From assembly GCA_001770655.1 (NCBI GenBank), contig MERQ01000068.1, forward strand, positions 1 through 64,000: a DNA stretch of 64,000 bases, given 5' to 3'. This document shows, piece by piece, positions 57,715 to 64,000 of the stretch. The notes beneath the pieces are model-generated. The model saw nothing but the letters and a program-made list of their open reading frames with translations. It made no database searches and was not told the origin of the DNA. The translations under genes and the position numbers were made by a program. The DNA is from Betaproteobacteria bacterium RIFCSPLOWO2_12_FULL_68_20 (lineage in GTDB: Bacteria; Pseudomonadota; Gammaproteobacteria; Burkholderiales; SG8-39). How positions within the stretch are numbered: position 1 is the first letter of the stretch; every line of letters begins with the position of its first letter.

Positions 57715-58587
57715 TCAGTGCATCTGCTGGATGCCGGCGAGCAGCCAACCCGTCGAACCGTCGGCCGGCTTTGCGAGGTTCCACACCTCTTCGAACCCGT
57801 TGGGCGCGGTCCCGGGGACCGCACGCACCATCCCCGAGAAGCGCACGCTCGCCCAGTGCCTGCCGCCCTCGCTGGTGATCTCGAGCAGATCGGCGTTCAG
57901 CGCCACGACATCGGTCTGCTGTTTCGCGGCGCCGCGCGACAGCACGCCGCTCTTGAGCTCTTCGTACATTTCCGCGGTCGTGAACTCGCGCAGCTCGTCG
58001 AGGTTTCCCGCATCGTTTGCGACCTGGAGCTTCACGAAATTGAGCTTCGCCGCGCGCAGAAACCCGGCGACGTCGAATCCCGGTGGCACGCTTGCAGCGC
58101 TCAGCGCGGGCTCCTCCTGCGAATCGAGACCCGCAGCCTGCGACGGAGGCGGCGCTGCCACAGTCTCGCTGCCGATACCCGCGTACTGCATCGGCTGCGC
58201 GGCAGCCCCGGCGCGCGAACGCGCCAGCGCCCGGATCGCGACTGCCGCGCCGATCGCGAGCAGCGCGAGCAACACGATCGCGCCAAGTCCGCTGCCGCTC
58301 AGGAGGGTGCCGAACAGGCCACCGAGCGCCAGCCCGCCGAGGATCGGCATCCACCTGCTCGCGCCCGCGGGCGCCGCGCTTCCCGCCTGCGGCGCAGCCG
58401 CGGCCGATTGCTGCGCGGGCGCAGCCTGTTGCGCCTGGCGGGCGGGCGCCGGGGCGCGCGGTGCGCTGGTGATGCTCCGTTGCACCCCGCTCGCTCTGCC
58501 GCCCCCGAGCCGCGCCGCCTCGGCGTCGCTCGCTGCGAGCGCGCCGCCGAGGAGCACTGCGGCGAGCGCGAGTTGCCAGCCTTTCAT
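57715..58587 (-). CDS. Exported Tim44-like domain membrane protein
   Basis: 290 residues. Signal/anchor about 1-24 (MKGWQLALAAVLLGGALAASDAEA), an Ala/Pro/Gln-rich linker (about 40-80), one or two membrane helices (MPILGGLALGGLFGTLLSGSGLGAIVLLALLAIGAAVAIRAL), then a C-terminal Tim44-like domain (about 155-285) with FLRAAKLNFVKLQVANDAGNLDELREFTTAEMYEELKSG, VVALNADLLEI and WNLAKPADGSTGWLLAGIQQ. Function in bacteria unknown. It separates ubiE from ubiJ-ubiB. Confidence 0.85.
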   Translation of the reverse strand: MKGWQLALAAVLLGGALAASDAEAARLGGGRASGVQRSITSAPRAPAPARQAQQAAPAQQSAAAAPQAGSAAPAGASRWMPILGGLALGGLFGTLLSGSGLGAIVLLALLAIGAAVAIRALARSRAGAAAQPMQYAGIGSETVAAPPPSQAAGLDSQEEPALSAASVPPGFDVAGFLRAAKLNFVKLQVANDAGNLDELREFTTAEMYEELKSGVLSRGAAKQQTDVVALNADLLEITSEGGRHWASVRFSGMVRAVPGTAPNGFEEVWNLAKPADGSTGWLLAGIQQMH

Positions 58588-58672
58588 GATGCCTTCCCCC
58601 GAAAGATCACCGGATGCTGCCGATCCTACCCCAGTGCGCTGGCGCGCGACAGCGCGCCGCGGGCGGAAACGG

Positions 58673-59413
58673 TCAAATTCGGTAACCGCGATGCACCGCC
58701 ACCACACCCGCGGCGAGGTTGAAGACCTCGACCCGCGCGAGTCCGGCGCGCTCCATCATCGATGCGAGCCCCTGCTGGTCGGGATGCATGCGGATGGACT
58801 CGGCGAGGTAGCGGTACGGGGCAGCGTCGCCCACCACCCGCTCACCGATCCAGGGCAGCACCCTGAACGAATACAGGTCGTAGGCGCGCTCGAGCGGCTT
58901 CCATACCTTCGAGAATTCGAGCACCAGCAGCCTTCCGCCGGGCTTGAGCACCCGCGTCATCTCGGCGAGCGCCGCCTCCTTGCGCGTCATGTTGCGCAGC
59001 CCGAACCCGACCGTCACGCAGTCGAACCAGGCGCCGGGAAAGGGCAGTCGCTCGGCGTCGCACTGGACCGCGGGAGCAAGGCAGCCGGTGTCGAGGAGCC
59101 GATCGCGCCCGCGCTCGAGCATGCGGCGGTTGACATCGGTGACCCAGACCACTCCGCCCGGCGCCACTCGCCTGGCGAGCAGCCGCGCGAGGTCGCCGCT
59201 TCCGCTCGCGACATCGAGCACTCGCTCGCCGGGTCTCGGGCGGGCAACCCCCACCGCGAAGGCCTTCCAGGCACGGTGCAGTCCCAGCGACATCAGGTCG
59301 TTCATGAGGTCGTAGCGCTCAGCTACGCGATCGAATACCTCGCCTACCCGCGCCGCCTTGTCGCGCTCCGAGACCTGCTCGAACCCGAACTCTGTCTTCA
59401 GGCTTTCAGGCAT
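58673..59413 (-). CDS. ubiE: Ubiquinone/menaquinone biosynthesis C-methyltransferase UbiE
   Basis: 246 residues. It methylates the quinone ring using [45 protein letters not shown] is the UbiE signature; [17 protein letters not shown] is the SAM motif, with [16 protein letters not shown] and [41 protein letters not shown] after it. Its start overlaps the DUF971 stop by 8 bases. 85 bases separate it from the Tim44-like gene. Confidence 0.97.
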   Translation of the reverse strand: MPESLKTEFGFEQVSERDKAARVGEVFDRVAERYDLMNDLMSLGLHRAWKAFAVGVARPRPGERVLDVASGSGDLARLLARRVAPGGVVWVTDVNRRMLERGRDRLLDTGCLAPAVQCDAERLPFPGAWFDCVTVGFGLRNMTRKEAALAEMTRVLKPGGRLLVLEFSKVWKPLERAYDLYSFRVLPWIGERVVGDAAPYRYLAESIRMHPDQQGLASMMERAGLARVEVFNLAAGVVAVHRGYRI

Positions 59414-59798
59414 CTTTACCGGAAGTAAGCGATTGCTTTAGTTCCCGGCTTTCGCCTGCCGCCTCCAGCCTGGCGAGGTACTCGGCCCAGAGCGCGTCCT
59501 GCCGCTCACCCAACTCGTACAGGTAATCCCAGGAATAGATCCCGGTGTCGTGGCCGTCCGAGAAGCTCGGCTGCACCGCGTACGAGCCGACCGGCTCGAG
59601 CGAGCGGATGTCGACCTCCCGCTTGCCGATCTGCAGCACTTCCTGGCCCGGGCCGTGTCCCCGGACTTCGGCCGAGGGCGAATACACCCTCGGGTACTCG
59701 TATTGCAGGCGGAAGGTCCTCCCGTCGGAGAAGGAGATCTCCAGCACCCGGGATTTCTGGTGCAGGCGGATCTCGGTGGGGACGCGGGAGGAAGCCAT
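59406..59798 (-). CDS. DUF971 family protein (second paralogue, ubiE-linked)
   Basis: 130 residues: [90 protein letters not shown], then a charged coiled tail. Same family as the protein at 1.5 kb. This copy overlaps ubiE and is in the standard betaproteobacterial position, so it is the resident copy. TATGAT on the minus strand (about 59830) may be its -10 box. Divergent from phoB. Confidence 0.92.
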   Translation of the reverse strand: MASSRVPTEIRLHQKSRVLEISFSDGRTFRLQYEYPRVYSPSAEVRGHGPGQEVLQIGKREVDIRSLEPVGSYAVQPSFSDGHDTGIYSWDYLYELGERQDALWAEYLARLEAAGESRELKQSLTSGKDA

Positions 59799-59893
59799 CG
59801 CCGGGGGCCGGGGGCCAGATCATACCCCTCGCCCGCTGAAACATATCCGTCATCGAAGGTTCTTACAATTGCCACGTTGCGCAATCGCCTCCG

Positions 59894-60586
59894 ATGGCCG
59901 CGAACATCCTGCTGGTCGAAGACGAGCCCGCGATCCAGGAGCTGATCGCGGTCAACCTCGAGCACGCCGGGCATCACGTCATCCGCGCGCGCGACGCGGA
60001 AGGCGCGCTCGGCATCGTGAGGAACGCCCTCCCCGACCTGTTGCTCATCGACTGGATGCTGCCCGGGATGTCCGGCGTATCGCTCGCGCGGCAGCTGCGT
60101 CAGGAAGAGCGCACCAGGGAGATCCCGATCATCCTGCTCACGGCGCGCAGCGCCGAGGCCGACAAGGTCGCCGGGCTCGAAGCGGGCGCGGACGACTACG
60201 TCACCAAGCCGTTCTCGCCGAAGGAGCTGCTCGCGCGCATCAAGGCGGTGCTGCGGCGTCGCGCGCCGCAGATGACCGACGACCCGATCGAGGTGAACGG
60301 CCTGCGGCTCGACCCCGCGACGCGGCGCGTGTACGGCAACTCGCGACCGCTCGAGCTGGGTCCGACCGAGTTCAGGCTGCTGCACTTCCTGATGACGCAC
60401 CCCGAGCGGGTGCACTCGCGCACGCAGCTCCTCGATCAGGTATGGGGGGACCACGTGTTCGTCGAGGAGCGCACGGTGGACGTGCACATCCGGCGGCTGC
60501 GCAAGGCGCTCGAGCCCTCCGCCCATGACCGGCTTGTCGAGACCGTGCGCGGCTCGGGTTATCGTCTGACCGCAAGTCCGGTCTGA
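59894..60586 (+). CDS. phoB: Phosphate regulon response regulator PhoB
   Basis: 230 residues. Receiver domain with phospho-acceptor Asp53 (LLLIDWMLPGMSG), acidic pocket LVEDEPAI and VTKPFSPKELLARI (Lys). The OmpR-type winged helix has PLELGPTEFRLLHFLMTHPERVHSRTQLLDQVWGDHVFVEERTVDVHIRRLRKAL, which matches PhoB closely. It activates the phosphate-starvation regulon. TACAAT at about 59866 may be its -10 box. phoR follows after 34 bases. Confidence 0.94.
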   Translation: MAANILLVEDEPAIQELIAVNLEHAGHHVIRARDAEGALGIVRNALPDLLLIDWMLPGMSGVSLARQLRQEERTREIPIILLTARSAEADKVAGLEAGADDYVTKPFSPKELLARIKAVLRRRAPQMTDDPIEVNGLRLDPATRRVYGNSRPLELGPTEFRLLHFLMTHPERVHSRTQLLDQVWGDHVFVEERTVDVHIRRLRKALEPSAHDRLVETVRGSGYRLTASPV

Positions 60587-60620
60587 TACATTTGCAGCAG
60601 CGAGAGCGGTCGTTCCTCCC

Positions 60621-61940
60621 ATGAACCCCTCCTGGGCAGGCATTCTCGGCGTCGCGTTCGGCGCCGCCGCCGCGGGGCTCGTCGTCTGGCCGTTCGCCGG
60701 GGCGACCTGGGCCTGGGCGGCGGTCGGCGCCGTGCTCGCTCTGCGCGTGCTGTACCACGCGATCCACCTCGCTGCGCTGCACGCGTGGCTGCGCCGGCCG
60801 ACGCTGGAGACGCTGCCGCGCGGCCGCGGCGCCTGGGAAGAGGCGCTCGCCGACCTGCACCGGCTGTTCAAGGGGCGCGATGCCGAGCAGCAGCAGTTGC
60901 TGCGCACGCTCGCGCGCTTTCGCGCCGCCGGCCGGGCGCTGCCCGACGGGGTGGTGATCCTCGATCGCGAGAATCACATCGAGTGGGCGAACCCGACCGC
61001 CGCGCGGTACTTCGGCATCGATGCGCGGCGCGACTTCGGGCAGCCGGTCACGAATTTCGTGCGCCATCCGGATTTCGTGGCCTACCTTGCGGCGGGCGAG
61101 TTCGCCGACCCGCTGGTGCTGCGCTCGGCGAGAAGCGACGCGGTGCTGTCGCTGCGCGTGATCGAGTTCGGCGACGAGCAGAAGCTGCTCAACTCGCGCG
61201 ACGTCACCGCCGAGGACCGCCTCGACACGATGCGGCGCGATTTCGTCGCCAACGTCTCGCACGAGCTGAAGACGCCGGTGACGGTGCTCTCGGGCTTCGT
61301 CGAGACGCTCGGCGACGAGTCGCTCGAGCTCTTGCCGCAGCAGAAGCGCCGCTTCCTCGGCCTCATGGCCGAGCAGGCGCGGCGCATGCAGCGCCTAGTC
61401 GAGGACCTGCTCACGCTCTCCGCGCTCGAGTCGGGCGCGGCGCCGGAGGACGAGCAGCCGATCGAGGTGCGGCCGCTCGTCGAGAGGCTTGCCGAGGAGG
61501 CACGCGCGCTCTCGGCGGGCCGCCATCGGATCGAGATCGCGATCCGGGAGGACTGCCGGCTGCTCGGCAGCCCGAAGGAGCTGCACAGCGCGCTTTCGAA
61601 CCTGGTGTCGAACGCGGTGCGCTACACGCCCGAAGGCGGATCGGTGCGGCTCGCCTGGAGGATCGAGGGCGCGCGCGGGGTCTTCAGCGTCGCCGACACC
61701 GGCATCGGCATCGAGCCGCGGCACATGCCGCGGCTGACCGAGCGCTTCTACCGCGTCGACAGCGGCCGCTCGCGCGAAACCGGCGGCACCGGGCTGGGAC
61801 TCGCGATCGTCAAGCACGCCCTCACGCGCCACCAAGCGAGCCTGGAGATCGAAAGCGAGCTCGGGCGCGGCTCGACCTTCAGCGCCGTGTTTCCGGCCGC
61901 CCGCGTCCTGGCGGCCGGGGTCGCGAAGGTCGCGGCCTGA
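60621..61940 (+). CDS. phoR: Phosphate regulon sensor histidine kinase PhoR
   Basis: 439 residues. Two N-terminal membrane helices (about 5-48), a PAS domain (about 110-180: ALPDGVVILDRENHIEWANPTAARYFGI), HisKA with phospho-accepting His214 (NVSHELKTPVTVLSGFVETL) and a HATPase domain with NLVSNAVRYTPEGG (N box), VADTGIGIEPRHMPRLTERFYRVD (G1/F) and TGGTGLGLAIVKHAL (G2). The layout and phoB neighbour support PhoR. Its stop is 4 bases from that of the convergent gene. Confidence 0.93.
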   Translation: MNPSWAGILGVAFGAAAAGLVVWPFAGATWAWAAVGAVLALRVLYHAIHLAALHAWLRRPTLETLPRGRGAWEEALADLHRLFKGRDAEQQQLLRTLARFRAAGRALPDGVVILDRENHIEWANPTAARYFGIDARRDFGQPVTNFVRHPDFVAYLAAGEFADPLVLRSARSDAVLSLRVIEFGDEQKLLNSRDVTAEDRLDTMRRDFVANVSHELKTPVTVLSGFVETLGDESLELLPQQKRRFLGLMAEQARRMQRLVEDLLTLSALESGAAPEDEQPIEVRPLVERLAEEARALSAGRHRIEIAIREDCRLLGSPKELHSALSNLVSNAVRYTPEGGSVRLAWRIEGARGVFSVADTGIGIEPRHMPRLTERFYRVDSGRSRETGGTGLGLAIVKHALTRHQASLEIESELGRGSTFSAVFPAARVLAAGVAKVAA

Positions 61941-61943
61941 GCG

Positions 61944-63563
61944 TCAGAGAATCTCGTAGGCGACGCGCTCGAAGTCGCTGCCGCGCTCGATGAGCTCGAT
62001 CAGGCGCGCGCGCACCGGCGAGTCGACGAACACCTCGATCACGCGCTTGGGCTTGAACCAGCCCGAAGGAAGGACCAGCGCGGGCGGCGAGCCGAGTGCC
62101 GCCACTGCGGTGAGCGAAAGCGCGGGAACGTACTGCTCGTTCTGCACGTTCAGACCCGTCGGCCGCACGGCGACGGCGGCGGGAAGACCCGGGAGCAGCT
62201 TCACGCCCGCGTACAGGTCGCCGTTCTCGGCCTGCGTGAGCCAGCGCACCTGCCCCAGCGTGAAGCTTTTCGAGTCCCCGGGCTTCGCACCGACCAGCTG
62301 GCCGTGCGCATAGCGCCTCCCGCGATTCGCGGCGCGGCGCACCATGCGCAGGCCCTGCGCGCTCTCGTCCTCGAGCTGCCATTGCTCGAGGACGTAGCCG
62401 CGCACCTGGCTGTAGTCGTCCTCTTCGCGCGTGCTCACTCGGCCGAAGGTGGCGAGCTCCTGGCGCTGCTTCTGCGTGAGCTCCTTCTGCTCGCCGGGCT
62501 GGCGGAAGGCGCTTCCCGAGATGTAATAGTGGATCGCGCCCATCTCGCCGCAGGCCTGCGCCGTGTCGGTGGCGCGGCGGCGATCGGCCGCGCGCGGCGG
62601 CTTGGGCTGGCACCATTGCCGATACAGGAACACCAGCAGCTGCTCGCACGAAGGCTGCACGCAGTCCTCGCCGAGCGCGAGCTTGGCGGGCGACTCGCCC
62701 TTCCTGAGCAGGCCGACGCGGTTGCGCAGGCTCTTCGCGAGCTTGCCCGCGTCGAGGCAGCGCGGCTCGGCCATCTTCGCCACGCCGGGGTTCTCGAAGC
62801 GCTCGGGGCAGCGCTCGCCGGCGAGATCGACCATCAGCGGCGCGATCTCGTCCTCGGGCGGCGGCTGCCTGAGCACCTCCAGCTTCACCGCCCAGCGCTC
62901 GAGCAGGAACGCCACGAAGGTGAGCTGGCGCTGCGCGAGCTCGTTCGGATTGCACATTCCCATCAGCACGGCGCGCGCGTAGGCGATGCGCGACGAGGTG
63001 TCGTGGACGTCGCGGTTCAGGTAGTCCTTCACCTGCTCTTGCGCGACCTCAAGCTGCTCGGCCTTGGCGTACACCTCGTGCAACGAGCGCCATTCGCGCA
63101 CCGGCACCTGCCGGTAGGCGCGGTAATGGTGGAACATCTTCAGGCCCGAGTAGGCGAGCAGCCGCTGGCAGATGAGGCCCGCCTGCGCCCGCAGCGCGGC
63201 GTCGCCGCCGAGCGCCGCCTCGAGGCAGCGCAGGTACCCCAGCCGGGTCTGCTCCCACAGCTCGATCGTATCGGCGAACACCGCGGCTTCGGCCTGGGCC
63301 ATCGGCAGCGCCCGGTTGGTGAAGCGCTTCGCCTGCTCGATCTGCACGAAGTTGACCGCCTCGCGCAGCGCCTCCATGACCGCGAGCCGGTTCGCCGCCT
63401 TGGTGGGGAAGCGGTTGAACTCCTGGAGCTCGGCGAGCAGCGCGCTCTGTGCCGCCCCGACGTTGGCGAGCGGCACGTCGCCCAGCCACGCCTTGCACGC
63501 CTCCGGGTCGACGAATTCCGGGGTGGCCTCGGCGGCGAGCGCGGGGAGCTCGAAGTCGCTCAT
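61944..63563 (-). CDS. Large conserved protein with possible divergent C-terminal PilZ domain
   Basis: 539 residues, no signal peptide. The first 330 or so are helical, with LLAELQEFNRFPTKAANRLAVMEALREAVNFVQIEQAKRF, YSGLKMFHHYRAYRQVPVREWRSLHEVYAKAEQL and LLERWAVKLEVL. Residues about 410-470 have LEDESAQG, fitting the PilZ DxSxxG motif, and VRWLTQAENGDLYAGVKLLPG, like the PilZ barrel end; the usual RxxxR arm is not evident. Possible cyclic-di-GMP effector; family name not recognised. The ATG at 63563 was preferred over an ATG 60 bases earlier. Confidence 0.65.
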   Translation of the reverse strand: MSDFELPALAAEATPEFVDPEACKAWLGDVPLANVGAAQSALLAELQEFNRFPTKAANRLAVMEALREAVNFVQIEQAKRFTNRALPMAQAEAAVFADTIELWEQTRLGYLRCLEAALGGDAALRAQAGLICQRLLAYSGLKMFHHYRAYRQVPVREWRSLHEVYAKAEQLEVAQEQVKDYLNRDVHDTSSRIAYARAVLMGMCNPNELAQRQLTFVAFLLERWAVKLEVLRQPPPEDEIAPLMVDLAGERCPERFENPGVAKMAEPRCLDAGKLAKSLRNRVGLLRKGESPAKLALGEDCVQPSCEQLLVFLYRQWCQPKPPRAADRRRATDTAQACGEMGAIHYYISGSAFRQPGEQKELTQKQRQELATFGRVSTREEDDYSQVRGYVLEQWQLEDESAQGLRMVRRAANRGRRYAHGQLVGAKPGDSKSFTLGQVRWLTQAENGDLYAGVKLLPGLPAAVAVRPTGLNVQNEQYVPALSLTAVAALGSPPALVLPSGWFKPKRVIEVFVDSPVRARLIELIERGSDFERVAYEIL

Positions 63564-63603
63564 GCGTGCAATTGTATGTATATAGTCGGCTTCGGCGCTG
63601 CCG

Positions 63604-64000
63604 TCACGTGCCGAATATGTCACGATAGCTGGCGTAGAAGCTCGCGAGCAGGGTCGGCAGGAGCACGATCACCAGCGGCAATGCGAGCGCCATCGCCGGC
63701 ACGGCGAGCGCGCCGCCGGAGACCAGCGCCAGCGTCCCGAGAACCACCAACGGCAGCGCAAGCATGAGAGCCGCGGTCACCGCCCCGTAGGCGAGAAAGG
63801 CGCCCCAGTTCATGAGGCAGGCGACGAAGCTGAAAAACAGCGCCTTCGCCGCCCCGCTTGCGTGCCACGCGACAAGCAGCGGTCCGAACCAGAACGCCAT
63901 CATCACAGGGGTGTAGAGTGCCGCGGCCGTCGCGAGCGCGGCAAGGAACGCCGATGAGCCGAGCACCTCGTCGGCCGGGCGCTCGCCAAGCAGCATCCAG
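63604..64000 (-). CDS. BPSS1780-like membrane protein (5' part beyond the window)
   Basis: The C-terminal 130 or so residues of a minus-strand protein with several helices: ALYTPVMMAFWFGPLLVAWHASGAAKALFFSFVACLMNWGAFLAYG, then two hydrophobic blocks and SFYASYRDIFGT at the end. The WHASGAAKALFFSFVACxxNWGAFL block and YRDIF end match what I recall of the BPSS1780 betaproteobacterial membrane family. The open frame runs to the window edge, so the start is not seen. Confidence 0.7.
   Translation of the reverse strand, partial: WMLLGERPADEVLGSSAFLAALATAAALYTPVMMAFWFGPLLVAWHASGAAKALFFSFVACLMNWGAFLAYGAVTAALMLALPLVVLGTLALVSGGALAVPAMALALPLVIVLLPTLLASFYASYRDIFGT

Overview
This window is GC-rich chromosomal DNA from a betaproteobacterium. 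Three things point there: gene order (leuS-lptE-holA-proA-nadD-rsfS-rlmH-maf-rng; gshB-EIIA-HPr-ptsI; metX-metW; gatCAB divergent from mreBCD-mrdA-rodA; yggS-proC-yggT-yggU divergent from pilT-pilU; ubiE-ubiJ-ubiB), betaproteobacterial families such as DUF4124, DUF971 and a BPSS1780-like membrane protein, and strong GC bias at third codon positions. Most of it is conserved housekeeping sequence; genus and species cannot be read from it. There is no rRNA, CRISPR array, phage or transposase. One tRNA is present.

Left edge (1-4.7 kb) is the accessory part. It opens with an integron-type attC recombination site and a small cassette-like membrane protein, followed by a six-helix membrane protein. 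Then comes a block of about 3.5 kb (yggX, a DUF971 protein, a CCAEP-tail radical SAM protein and an ATP-grasp ligase). This block is bounded by a 68-bp direct repeat (66 of 68 bases identical) made of the 3' end of uvrD, so it looks like an insertion at that 3' end. The radical SAM/ATP-grasp pair is the best candidate here for an uncharacterised biosynthetic or modification system.

4.7-17.6 kb: uvrD, a FecR-SPOR exported protein, then the long leuS-to-rng run for tRNA charging, LPS transport, replication, proline and NAD synthesis and ribosome/RNA maturation. A HicB/HicA-type toxin-antitoxin pair sits between proA and nadD. A methyltransferase, a terminator and tRNA-Arg(CCG) follow. 17.8-22.5 kb: a 48-residue membrane anchor resembling the N-terminus of c5-type cytochromes, glutathione synthase, a regulatory-type PTS (EIIA, HPr, EI) and a CoA-transferase. 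22.5-24.3 kb: metX-metW under a SAM-II riboswitch whose P1 stem, pseudoknot and GCUAAA element can all be seen.

24.3-34.6 kb: small metabolic and membrane genes, a ribbon-helix-helix/coiled-coil gene pair with its own promoter, an AmpG-like MFS permease, xthA and pyrE, a DUF4124 protein, and gatC-gatA-(unknown exported protein)-gatB. 34.7-43.5 kb: the rod-shape cluster mreBCD-mrdA-rodA, then isocitrate lyase and isocitrate dehydrogenase kinase/phosphatase (aceA-aceK) for glyoxylate-bypass control.

43.4-50.9 kb: a membrane protein whose tail runs antisense into aceK, the yggS-proC-yggT-yggU operon, the twitching motors pilT-pilU, and an rRNA methyltransferase with hemJ. 50.9-59.8 kb: a long minus-strand run with a NodIJ-like ABC exporter, a truncated alpha/beta-hydrolase remnant, a thioredoxin-like ferredoxin, a VanZ-like protein, a sodium:solute symporter, the ubiquinone genes ubiB, ubiJ and ubiE with a Tim44-like gene among them, and a second DUF971 gene. 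59.9-64 kb: phoB-phoR, a large conserved protein with a possible divergent PilZ domain, and the 3' part of a BPSS1780-like membrane protein cut by the window edge. No gene-free stretch exceeds 300 bases.
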